Of a stretch of DNA of 6,050 bases, positions 1-6,042 are shown one piece after another. Source of the stretch: Candidatus Avacholeplasma faecigallinarum. Lineage in GTDB: Bacteria > Bacillota_I > Bacilli_A > Acholeplasmatales > Anaeroplasmataceae. Location: contig DVKU01000031.1 of the NCBI GenBank assembly GCA_018715825.1, positions 1 through 6,050 on the forward strand, written 5' to 3'. The translations under genes were made by a program, and so were the position numbers. The notes under the pieces were generated by a model. That model saw nothing but the letters and a program-made list of their open reading frames with translations. It made no database searches and was not told the origin of the DNA. Positions within the stretch are counted from its first letter, which is position 1; the number at the start of each line of letters is the position of its first letter.

Positions 1-1131
1 AGAGATTTTTCTGAAATTAAAAGAGTTGTAGTAAAGGTTGGTTCATCGTCACTTGTTAATGCTGATAATTCTATCAATTTTCAAAGAATTGATGAATTAA
101 TGCAAACTTTTATAAAGCTAAAGAAAAATAATATTGAAATAGCTTTAGTAAGTAGTGGAGCAATTGCCTTAGGAATGTACCAATTAGGCTTAAGTAAAAA
201 GCCAAAAGAAATGGCTTTGAAACAAGCTTGTGCTGCTATAGGTCAGGCAAAACTTATGCAGTGTTATAATGATAGTGCTAGTAAATATGGTCTTATTTGT
301 GGACAAATATTACTAAATCATGATGATTTTCAAGTAAGAAAAAGAATGCTTTATTTATGTGATACCTTAGATGCTATGTTTAAAAACAATATTATTCCTA
401 TTATAAATGAAAACGATGCCTTAGCTGTTGAAGAGATAAAAGTTGGTGATAACGATACACTTGCAAGTTTAATTGTGCCAATGATTAAAGCTAATTTGTT
501 AGTTTTATTTTCAGATATAGATGGTTTGTTTAATAAAAATCCTAAATTACATAGTGATGCATTTATAATTAAAACAGTCGATAAAATCGATAATAATGTT
601 TTATCTATGGTTGGAGATTCAACCTCAAATGTTGGTACTGGGGGAATGAAAACCAAAATCAATGCTGCCATAATTGCCACTACAGCTTGCTGCAATATGA
701 TAATTTGTAATAGTCAAGAAATATCAAGACTAGATGATATTATTAAAGGCGAGGAAATCGGTACTTTATTTACAGCTAAGAAAAAGGGAATTTCTTCTCG
801 TGAGCATTGGATGATTTTTAAAGCCAATTCAAGTGGTAATATTATAGTCGATGATGGTTGTAAAGATATGCTGTTAAAAAAGAAGGTTTCCATACTTCCT
901 AAAGGTGTCGTATCTGTAAATGGAGAGTTTTTACAGGGAGCAGTTATAGATATATGTGATAAAAATAATAAGATAATAGCTAAAGGAATTACAAATTATT
1001 CTTATTTAGATATTTTAAGAATAAAGGGTTTATCAACTATGGAGGTAAAACAATTAATTTCAAGTGATGCTAAATCTGAAATTATACATGCTAATAATAT
1101 GGTTGTTTTTAGGGAGGATTTATTATGTTAG
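1..1131 (+). CDS. proB: Glutamate 5-kinase, 5'-truncated by window edge
   Basis: ProB phosphorylates L-glutamate with ATP to gamma-glutamyl phosphate, the first and normally proline-inhibited step of proline synthesis in the cytoplasm. The reading frame is open from base 1. The in-frame ATG at 100 is not the start, because the kinase's N-terminal strand and glycine loop (VVVKVGSSSL, visible residues 9-18) lie before it. About 376 residues are visible; E. coli ProB has 367, so probably only a few codons are missing. The amino acid kinase domain shows VSSGAIALG, INENDA (about 135-140), KVGDND (about 147-152), SDIDGL (171-176) and GTGGMKTK (212-219), which bind ATP and glutamate. From about residue 278 a PUA domain follows, with PKGVVSVNGEF and REDLL near the end, so this is the long ProB type. 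The last 7 bases overlap proA. Confidence 0.97.
   Translation, partial: RDFSEIKRVVVKVGSSSLVNADNSINFQRIDELMQTFIKLKKNNIEIALVSSGAIALGMYQLGLSKKPKEMALKQACAAIGQAKLMQCYNDSASKYGLICGQILLNHDDFQVRKRMLYLCDTLDAMFKNNIIPIINENDALAVEEIKVGDNDTLASLIVPMIKANLLVLFSDIDGLFNKNPKLHSDAFIIKTVDKIDNNVLSMVGDSTSNVGTGGMKTKINAAIIATTACCNMIICNSQEISRLDDIIKGEEIGTLFTAKKKGISSREHWMIFKANSSGNIIVDDGCKDMLLKKKVSILPKGVVSVNGEFLQGAVIDICDKNNKIIAKGITNYSYLDILRIKGLSTMEVKQLISSDAKSEIIHANNMVVFREDLLC
1111..1117 (+). promoter_or_regulatory. Ribosome binding site of proA, inside proB
   Basis: AGGGAGG lies 7 bases before the proA ATG at 1125 and inside the last codons of proB. It fixes the proA start. Ribosomes finishing proB at 1131 stop just past the proA start codon, which fits translational coupling. 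Confidence 0.85.
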
Positions 1132-2360
1132 ATGAACTTTTAAGTAAAGTCAAAAAAGCAAGCTTTGAGCTTTTAAGTCTTGATAATAAAATACGTAAGG
1201 AATGCTTAATTAATATGGCAAACACGATTTTAAATAATCAAGATGAGATATTAAAGAAAAATCAAGAGGATATTCTTAACGCCAAGACTAATAATCTAAG
1301 CCAAGCTATGATTGAAAGGCTAACCTTAAATGAAAATCGCATCAAGTCTTTAGCTAATTCTATTATTGAAGTTGCTAACTTAAATGATGTTGTAGGTAAA
1401 AATTTGCAAACCTTTAAACGTCCTAATGGTTTAATTATTGAAAAAATTGCTGTACCATTTGGAGTTATTGCCGCTATTTTTGAGTCACGTCCAAATGTCT
1501 GTGTTGATATTGCCTCACTATGCCTAAAGACTGCCAATGCTTGTGTTCTAAAGGGAGGAAAAGAGGCTATTAATACTAATAAGGAGCTTGTAAGATGTAT
1601 GAAGGAGGCAATAGGTCAGTTTGTTGATCCTAATTGCATTACTTTAATAGAGGATATTAATAGAAGTACAACCATAGAATTATTACAAAAAAGACAATAT
1701 ATAGACTTATTAATACCAAGAGGCGGAAAAGGCTTAATTGAATACGTAGTTAATAATGCTAAGGTTCCATATATTGAAACAGGAAGCGGTAATTGTCATT
1801 TATACGTAAATGAATATGCTGATATCAATATGGCCCTAAATATAGCCATTAATGCTAAATATCAACGCCCATCAGTATGTAATTCTATTGAAAATATAAT
1901 TGTTGATGAAAAAATAGCCCCTTTATTTTTGCCTAAGCTTTATGAAAAATTTAAGGAATTAAATATTGAAATGCGTGGCTGTAGTAAAACATTAGAAATT
2001 ATTAAAGTTAATCCTGCAACTTTAAAAGATTTTTATACTGAATACAATGATTATATTATAGCTATAAAAATTGTTAAGGACATTTATGAAGCTATTTCAC
2101 ATATAAATATTCATTCTTCAAAGCATAGTGAAGCTATTATTACAAATGATTTAAAAATGCGCGATTTATTTTTAAATTCTATTGATAGTGCTTGTGTATA
2201 TCATAATGCCTCTACAAGATTTACTGATGGCGGTGAATTTGGCTTTGGTCAAGAGGTTGGAATTTCTACTCAAAAGCTTCATGCCAGAGGACCTATGGGA
2301 ATAAATGAGATTTGTACTTATAAATATAAAATTTATGGTAATGGTGAGGTAAGAAAATGA
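1125..2360 (+). CDS. proA: Gamma-glutamyl phosphate reductase (glutamate-5-semialdehyde dehydrogenase)
   Basis: ProA reduces the labile gamma-glutamyl phosphate made by ProB to glutamate-5-semialdehyde with NADPH; the product cyclises to pyrroline-5-carboxylate for ProC. The protein is 411 residues, close to the family norm (417 in E. coli), and belongs to the aldehyde dehydrogenase superfamily. Visible family marks are the N-terminal helical region, VPFGVIAAIFESRPNV (about 110-125), LKGGKEA (142-148) of the cofactor fold, LIPRGG (196-201), ETGSGNCH, and the catalytic cysteine loop YQRPSVCN with Cys252 (codon 1878-1880). The C-terminal part keeps HSSKHSEAI, ASTRFTDGGEFGFGQEVGIST and HARGPMG. 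The start is set by AGGGAGG seven bases upstream. It overlaps proB by 7 and proC by 4 bases. No frameshift or missing key residue was seen. Confidence 0.98.
   Translation: MLDELLSKVKKASFELLSLDNKIRKECLINMANTILNNQDEILKKNQEDILNAKTNNLSQAMIERLTLNENRIKSLANSIIEVANLNDVVGKNLQTFKRPNGLIIEKIAVPFGVIAAIFESRPNVCVDIASLCLKTANACVLKGGKEAINTNKELVRCMKEAIGQFVDPNCITLIEDINRSTTIELLQKRQYIDLLIPRGGKGLIEYVVNNAKVPYIETGSGNCHLYVNEYADINMALNIAINAKYQRPSVCNSIENIIVDEKIAPLFLPKLYEKFKELNIEMRGCSKTLEIIKVNPATLKDFYTEYNDYIIAIKIVKDIYEAISHINIHSSKHSEAIITNDLKMRDLFLNSIDSACVYHNASTRFTDGGEFGFGQEVGISTQKLHARGPMGINEICTYKYKIYGNGEVRK
2343..2349 (+). promoter_or_regulatory. Ribosome binding site of proC, inside proA
   Basis: GGTGAGG sits 7 bases before the proC ATG at 2357, within the last codons of proA. 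The ATGA overlap at 2357-2360 joins the proC start to the proA stop, a classic coupling arrangement. Confidence 0.75.
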
Positions 2361-3151
2361 AAAAACTAGGAATTTTAGGCGTAGGTAAAATGGGTGGCAG
2401 CATTTTAAAGGGAATATTTAATGCTAAATTGTATAATACGGATGAGATAATAATTTATACTCCTAATAAAGACCATCAGCAATATTATAAGAATCTAAAT
2501 ATTGAAATAGCTTTAAATGAGATTGATTTATTTGAAAAATCACAAATAATCATTTTAGCTATTAAGCCTCAAATGTTTAAAGAGGCACTTAAAGATATAA
2601 ATAACCTTGATTTTGTAAATAAATATGTTATTTCTATTGCCGCAGGAATAAATATAAAAACCTTAGAAGAATATTTTAAAAATGCTTACGTTATAAGGGC
2701 AATGCCAAATACACCAGCCCTAATTCAAAAGGCTACTACGACAGTATGCTTTAATAATCAAAATATGGATAAAAACATCATCTTAGATATTTTTAATTCA
2801 ATTGGACAAACAATTGAAGTTGATGAAGAGAAGATAGACACAGCAATTCCTTTAAATGGTAGTATGCCAGCCTATTTATATTATTTTTGTAAATGCTTTA
2901 TAGAATATTCAGCTAACTACAATATAGATTATGAAATGGCTAAACAGCTATGTGTAAATTCCATAATAGGTTCATGTAATATGATCTTACAATCGAAGGA
3001 CAGTATAGATACCTTAATAGATAATGTATGCTCCAAAAAAGGAGCTACCTTAGAAGGATTACAAGCATTATATGATAATAACTTTAAAGAGTCTATTGAA
3101 AAATGTTATAAAGCTTGTGTAAATAGAACTATAGAATTAAGTAAAGAATAA
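2357..3151 (+). CDS. proC: Pyrroline-5-carboxylate reductase
   Basis: ProC reduces 1-pyrroline-5-carboxylate to L-proline with NAD(P)H, the last step of the pathway. At 264 residues it has the usual length. The N-terminal Rossmann fold has LGILGVGKMGGSI (4-16) as dinucleotide loop, then LAIKPQM (67-73), ISIAAGI (92-98) and RAMPNTPA (114-121). The C-terminal dimerisation and substrate domain shows NGSMPAY (167-173) and the signature region NVCSKKGATLEGL (223-235), where most family members read SPGG(T/A)T, so Pro-Gly is replaced by Lys-Lys while the following Gly and the Thr (231) remain. The loop after RAMPNTPA also has Ala126 where Gly is usual. I take it as a functional but somewhat divergent ProC because it sits in an intact proBAC operon. 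It is the last gene; a strong hairpin begins 55 bases downstream. Confidence 0.95.
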   Translation: MKKLGILGVGKMGGSILKGIFNAKLYNTDEIIIYTPNKDHQQYYKNLNIEIALNEIDLFEKSQIIILAIKPQMFKEALKDINNLDFVNKYVISIAAGINIKTLEEYFKNAYVIRAMPNTPALIQKATTTVCFNNQNMDKNIILDIFNSIGQTIEVDEEKIDTAIPLNGSMPAYLYYFCKCFIEYSANYNIDYEMAKQLCVNSIIGSCNMILQSKDSIDTLIDNVCSKKGATLEGLQALYDNNFKESIEKCYKACVNRTIELSKE

Positions 3152-3206
3152 AGGCAATTTTCACTTGTTTTTCAGCCTGATAATAATTTTAGTTTGTCAA
3201 CAATCT

Positions 3207-3249
3207 AAAAGGCTCAGTCATTTGACTGGGCCTTTTCATCCTTTTTTTT
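3207..3249 (+). terminator. Intrinsic terminator of proBAC, probably bidirectional
   Basis: The arms 3207-3219 (AAAAGGCTCAGTC) and 3224-3236 (GACTGGGCCTTTT) pair over 13 bases around the loop ATTT. On the + strand transcript the one irregular pair is an allowed U-G wobble; on the - strand it becomes an A-C mismatch. The arm ends in TTTT, and after CATCC a run of eight T (3242-3249) follows, continued by a long pyrimidine tract to about 3270. It is therefore best suited to ending the proline operon. The - strand copy also ends in a short T run and may stop the convergent gene less efficiently. The hairpin overlaps the 3' end of that gene. Confidence 0.88.
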
Positions 3250-3831
3250 CTCTTTTTCTTTCTCTTTTTCGTTTTCAGTATTTTCAAAATCATAAACTCT
3301 AGTTAAAAATAAAATTCTTTTAGCTATATTAATATAGGCATTGGCACTAAGGGCAAAATCTAATGCTAGTTTCATTAGTCCATAGGTATCGTTATCATCA
3401 ATGTTATTAAGCTGCTTGAAGGCTTGTTCAACTGCTTGAGATTTTTTATCGTTATTTATAGTGTTAAATGTGTTAAATATATCAGCCTTTTCTACAGCTT
3501 TATTGTAGTTTTTATCTAGAATTTGTTTTATTTCTGCAATTGTAAGAACTTGTTTTAAGGTCATTACCTGTTCAACTGCAGCTAGGTGCTCACGATTGTA
3601 TCTTTTAGATATAGGAGCTTGAATTACTTCACCTTTAACATAATTATTTATCATTGATGATGTAATTTGTTTATCTAAAGAAGAAGTTTGGAAAATACTT
3701 GATTGTTTTTCTAAGAATGTGACAACCTGATCCATATAAAGTTCAATATCAGGAAGTTCCTCATAGTTTTTAAAACTAAATGAATTTAATTGATTTAACC
3801 AGTTTTCTAATGTCTTTTTAATATTATCCAT
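3214..3831 (-). CDS. DUF1836 domain protein, likely HTH regulator, with charged tail
   Basis: The 205-residue protein matches the DUF1836 pattern as I know it from Firmicutes: IELYMDQVVTFLEKQ (29-43), then ITSSMINNYVKGEVI (56-70), PISKRYNREHLAAV (73-86) and a LKQVLTIAEIKQIL helix (92-105). The middle part resembles the MerR-like winged helix (recognition helix SSMINNYVK, then a basic KRYNREH strand/turn), so DNA binding is inferred, not shown. Residues about 150-178 form a mostly hydrophobic helix that may serve dimerisation. The last 20 residues are an unusual Lys/Glu repeat ending in DEKAQSND, encoded by a purine tract and by the terminator hairpin. The start is supported by GAGGGG seven bases upstream and a promoter just beyond. 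It is convergent with proBAC and divergent from the SGNH-like gene, which it might regulate. Targets are unknown. Confidence 0.85.
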   Translation of the reverse strand: MDNIKKTLENWLNQLNSFSFKNYEELPDIELYMDQVVTFLEKQSSIFQTSSLDKQITSSMINNYVKGEVIQAPISKRYNREHLAAVEQVMTLKQVLTIAEIKQILDKNYNKAVEKADIFNTFNTINNDKKSQAVEQAFKQLNNIDDNDTYGLMKLALDFALSANAYINIAKRILFLTRVYDFENTENEKEKEKEKKKDEKAQSND

Positions 3832-3838
3832 ATGCTAA

Positions 3839-3844
3839 CCCCTC
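3839..3844 (-). promoter_or_regulatory. Ribosome binding site of the DUF1836 gene
   Basis: Read on the - strand this is GAGGGG, 7 bases before the ATG at 3831. It supports that start. Confidence 0.8.
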
Positions 3845-3854
3845 GTTTTCTATA

Positions 3855-3883
3855 ATTATATCATGCTTTTTAAAAATAAACAA
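3855..3883 (-). promoter_or_regulatory. Sigma-A type promoter of the DUF1836 gene
   Basis: On the - strand a TTGTTT box (3878-3883) is followed after 17 bases by TATAAT (3855-3860), preceded by TG one base away (TGATATAAT), an extended -10. The predicted start near 3848 leaves a leader of about 17 bases, just enough for the ribosome binding site. Confidence 0.72.
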
Positions 3884-3901
3884 CTAAATATTTTAAAACT
3901 A

Positions 3902-3930
3902 TTGACAAAATTGATAGTATGCTGTAAACT
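3902..3930 (+). promoter_or_regulatory. Sigma-A type promoter of the SGNH-like gene
   Basis: A perfect TTGACA (3902-3907) is followed after 17 bases by TAAACT (3925-3930). The predicted start is near 3937, about 40 bases before the ATG at 3977. The two divergent -35 boxes are only 18 bases apart, so proteins bound here could affect both directions. Confidence 0.75.
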
Positions 3931-3961
3931 GGTATCGTAAACTAGATAACGTAATAGTTAG
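3924..3961 (+). repeat. Tandem GTAAACT repeats, candidate operator
   Basis: GTAAACT occurs at 3924-3930 and again at 3937-3943, and a related GTAATAG follows at 3951-3957, giving units of 13 and 14 bases. The first copy covers the -10 box and the second the predicted transcription start. GGTATC (3931-3936) and GATAAC (3945-3950) also form an imperfect dyad around the second copy. The position suits a repressor site. The binding protein is unknown; the divergent DUF1836 product is one candidate. Confidence 0.5.
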
Positions 3962-3976
3962 AAAGGCGATGTAATT

Positions 3977-4465
3977 ATGAAAAAAAGAATACTTGTTTTT
4001 GGTGGTAGTACACTTTGTGAAGAAAAATATGAACAAAATACATATAAATGTAAAAAAAATAAAGCCTTTAATAAAATTAGAGACAAATTTATAATTGATA
4101 ATTTTTCAAAGAAATCACTTACTTCAGTTGAGTCTATAAATTATTTGAGTGTTTTTGTAAAATCTAGAAATTATAGCGATTGTATTATAGACTTTTCAGA
4201 ATCTTTAGAAATTCAAAATAATATAATTGAATTTGAAAAAAATTTAATTGCTATCATTTCTATGCTTAAAAAAAATAATATTAAGACAATTCTAGTTAAT
4301 CCTAATGATTTTATGAATAATGATGATTATAAAAAGATAATTGCTAAAGTAATAAATAATTATAATGTAAATAATATATTTGTTGACTTAAAAATCAATA
4401 AAGATAATTTTATTATTAAAAATATTAATCAACTTAATAAGAATATTTTAAAAATGTGTAACTAA
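3977..4465 (+). CDS. Small Asn-rich protein resembling a degenerate SGNH/GDSL hydrolase
   Basis: A 162-residue cytoplasmic-type protein (no signal peptide or membrane segment). The pattern resembles SGNH hydrolases: KRILVFGGST (3-12) looks like the nucleophile block I FGDS, with Ser11 kept and Asp changed to Gly; YSDCIIDFSES (66-76) sits where family members have a strand ending in GTND, but the Gly and Asn are absent; NLIAIISMLKKNNIKTILVNP (89-109) is a good match to the helix-strand that follows; IFVDL (134-138) precedes KDNFI (142-146), where an Asp-x-x-His would be expected and His is missing. If the reading is right it is a pseudoenzyme or eroded gene, shorter than the usual 180-200 residues. 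By hand count 27 of 162 residues are Asn. AAAGG lies 10 bases before the ATG, and tandem TAA TAA stops end it. The function is unknown; the fold is inferred by eye. Confidence 0.6.
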   Translation: MKKRILVFGGSTLCEEKYEQNTYKCKKNKAFNKIRDKFIIDNFSKKSLTSVESINYLSVFVKSRNYSDCIIDFSESLEIQNNIIEFEKNLIAIISMLKKNNIKTILVNPNDFMNNDDYKKIIAKVINNYNVNNIFVDLKINKDNFIIKNINQLNKNILKMCN

Positions 4466-4509
4466 TAAAGATGTTTTATCTCACATATTTTAATAACATT
4501 GTAATTTTA

Positions 4510-4537
4510 TTGCAAAAAAAATTATATTTGATATAAT
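4510..4537 (+). promoter_or_regulatory. Sigma-A type promoter of the glycosyltransferase gene
   Basis: TTGCAA (4510-4515), a 16-base spacer and TATAAT (4532-4537) preceded by TGA form an extended -10 promoter. Transcription would begin near 4544. No clear terminator separates it from the upstream gene, so read-through may add to expression. Confidence 0.75.
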
Positions 4538-4570
4538 TATGTTGGAATTGTGGGAGAACATAGAAAAAAT

Positions 4571-4578
4571 GGAGAAAG
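4571..4578 (+). promoter_or_regulatory. Ribosome binding site that decides the glycosyltransferase start
   Basis: GGAGAAAG lies 7 bases before the ATG at 4586. The longer in-frame GTG at 4550 would be only about 6 bases from the predicted transcription start, with no room for a ribosome binding site, so ATG 4586 is preferred. Confidence 0.8.
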
Positions 4579-4585
4579 ATATTAT

Positions 4586-5857
4586 ATGTTTGGCATTTTT
4601 AAATATATAGAGTATTCAATATTAATTTTAATTGGTTTGTGCTTGTGTTTCCTTTTAGTTGGAATTGTTAGATTTTTTGTTGGTTATTTTAAAAAATCTA
4701 GTGTTATTCATAGTGAAAAGAAGGCCAAGTTTGCGATAATAATAGCCGCAAGAGATGAATCTAAGGTTATAGAGGCTAATTTAAAAAGTATAGAAAAATG
4801 TGATTATCCTAAAGATTTATATGACATATACTTAATAGTAGAGTCTAAAGATGATCCTACTATTGAAATAAGTAAAAAGTTTACAGATTTAAATATTCAT
4901 ATTTTTTATCGAGTAAATTTGAATAATGTAGGAAAAGGATTTGCCCTTGATGAGTGTTTAAAATATATTTATACCTCAAATGATATTTATGATGCATTTA
5001 TGATTTTGGATGCAGATAATTTGATATCTAAAAATTTCATTTCTAGAATGAATGATGCTTATCAATGTGGCTACGATATAGCTTGTGGCAAAAGAGAAAA
5101 TAAGGATTGGAATGCATCAACCGTATGTGGTGCATCAGCATTAACATTTACAATAATTAATACAATTCAGAATAAGCCCAAAATGAATTTTGGTATGAAT
5201 GTTTTAATTTCGGGAACAGGCTTTTATTTTAAAGCATCTGTCCTAAGGGATTATTGTGGTTGGCCTTTTCATACATTAACTGAGGACTACGAATTAACTA
5301 ATTATTCAATTGTTCATAATTTAAAGTCTGGTTATGTGGAAGATGCTATTTTTTATGATGAGCAACCTTTGACTATGAAACAGTCAATTATTCAGCGTAC
5401 TAGATGGATTAAAGGATATTTTACCGTTCAAAAAAAATATAAAAAGGATAAAATTGAGGTTTTAAAGAAGAATAGTAAAAATCGAAATATGTGGTATCAG
5501 ATTATAGGTGGTATTCCTATGATTACTTTGGGAATTGCTTTATTAGTGTATTTGCTGATTTTATTTATTTTATTTATTTGTGATTTGGCAATGAAGGATA
5601 CACATTATTGGGAATATTTATCACGAATGATTTATTTAGTTGTTGCCATATATTTATTTTTCATTCTTTTTACAATATATTTATTTATTTTGGATCGAAA
5701 AACAATAAAGATAAAAAAATTTCAACGATTAAAGGTTATATTTTATCATCCAATTTTTATGACTAGCTATGCTTATGCTGCTATAAGGGCCTTGTTTGTT
5801 AAACCTACGTGGGATAAGATAGAACATACAATTAATAAAGATGAAAACGAAATTTAA
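4586..5857 (+). CDS. Membrane glycosyltransferase, family 2 (processive synthase type)
   Basis: The 423-residue protein likely transfers sugar from a nucleotide sugar to a growing glycan or lipid acceptor at the cytoplasmic face of the membrane. One membrane helix spans about residues 8-35; the GT-A domain follows, with IIAARDE (52-58), YDIYLIVES, NVGKGFALDE (114-123), LDADN with the metal-binding DAD (142-144), ISGTGFYF (208-215), TED (232-234, likely catalytic base Asp) and QRTRW (270-274). This motif set is that of the BcsA/PgaC/hyaluronan synthase group in GT2. Two further hydrophobic segments lie at about 303-333 and 347-369, then a C-terminal amphipathic stretch with PTWDKIEHT. All catalytic motifs are intact. 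It is transcribed from its own extended -10 promoter. Sugar and product cannot be told from sequence; no partner synthase subunit, PilZ domain or export gene is visible. The start at 4586 is chosen over GTG 4550. Confidence 0.92.
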   Translation: MFGIFKYIEYSILILIGLCLCFLLVGIVRFFVGYFKKSSVIHSEKKAKFAIIIAARDESKVIEANLKSIEKCDYPKDLYDIYLIVESKDDPTIEISKKFTDLNIHIFYRVNLNNVGKGFALDECLKYIYTSNDIYDAFMILDADNLISKNFISRMNDAYQCGYDIACGKRENKDWNASTVCGASALTFTIINTIQNKPKMNFGMNVLISGTGFYFKASVLRDYCGWPFHTLTEDYELTNYSIVHNLKSGYVEDAIFYDEQPLTMKQSIIQRTRWIKGYFTVQKKYKKDKIEVLKKNSKNRNMWYQIIGGIPMITLGIALLVYLLILFILFICDLAMKDTHYWEYLSRMIYLVVAIYLFFILFTIYLFILDRKTIKIKKFQRLKVIFYHPIFMTSYAYAAIRALFVKPTWDKIEHTINKDENEI

Positions 5858-5859
5858 AT

Positions 5860-5876
5860 AAAAATTTCAAATTTTT
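5860..5876 (+). terminator. Possible weak A/T-only terminator after the glycosyltransferase
   Basis: AAAAATTT, C, AAATTTTT form a perfect dyad two bases after the stop codon and end in five T. It lacks G-C pairs, so the hairpin would be weak. In such AT-rich DNA it may be chance. Confidence 0.3.
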
Positions 5877-5897
5877 ACCAATATATTACAATTATTC

Positions 5898-5926
5898 TTG
5901 TAAAGGCTTTCATTATTTGTTATAAT
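5898..5926 (+). promoter_or_regulatory. Sigma-A type extended -10 promoter
   Basis: TTGTAA (5898-5903), a 17-base spacer and TATAAT (5921-5926) preceded by TGT make a near-ideal promoter. Transcription would begin near 5933 and run into the structured stretch and partial reading frame at the window end. Confidence 0.78.
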
Positions 5927-5938
5927 TATGATAAATTA

Positions 5939-6042
5939 GGTAGTTATTTATAATACTGTTCTTTTTATTTAAGCTTTTATGGGAGAAGGCTTGAATAGTA
6001 TTTATTTTCTAGTGGTAATTTTCATTTATCACTTTTACTGCT
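5939..6042 (+). other. Possible structured RNA leader with hairpins
   Basis: Downstream of the promoter three pairings nest as a possible junction. P1 is GGTAGT (5939-5944) with ACTGCT (6037-6042). P2 is AATACTGTTC (5952-5961) with GAATAGTATT (5993-6002), continued by AAGCTTT (5971-5977) with AAGGCTT (5986-5992). P3 is AGTGGTAA (6011-6018) with TTATCACT (6026-6033). All use Watson-Crick pairs plus one or two G-U wobbles each. The P2 loop displays GGGAG. I do not recognise a known riboswitch or RNA family. Chance folding is possible, and the 3' part may be coding. Confidence 0.35.

Noticed and set aside
351..695. Reading frame of 114 residues on the - strand
   Set aside because: It lies wholly within proB, is antisense to conserved kinase motifs, and has no ribosome binding site or family resemblance; a shadow frame.
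100..1131. ProB starting at ATG 100
   Set aside because: The frame is open upstream to base 1 and encodes the conserved VVVKVGSSSL kinase loop, so the true start is outside the window.
1262..1537. Reading frame of 91 residues on the - strand
   Set aside because: It is antisense to conserved proA sequence with no supporting signals; a shadow frame.
3152..3178. Second hairpin just after proC (AGGC ... GCCT)
   Set aside because: Only four pairs across a 19-base loop; far weaker than the hairpin at 3207-3236.
3193..3206. TTGACA-like box on the - strand within TTGTCAACAA, as a promoter towards proC
   Set aside because: No acceptable -10 box at 16-18 bases, and it lies downstream of the DUF1836 stop with no gene to drive.
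4466..4509. Terminator between the SGNH-like gene and the glycosyltransferase
   Set aside because: Only a 4-base AGAT/ATCT stem and a 6-base A/T stem overlapping the -35 box were seen; neither is convincing.
5939..6042. Known riboswitch, 6S RNA or tracrRNA
   Set aside because: I could not find the conserved cores of purine, SAM, c-di-GMP, preQ1 or THF riboswitches, nor a 6S or tracrRNA pattern, and there is no CRISPR repeat in the window.
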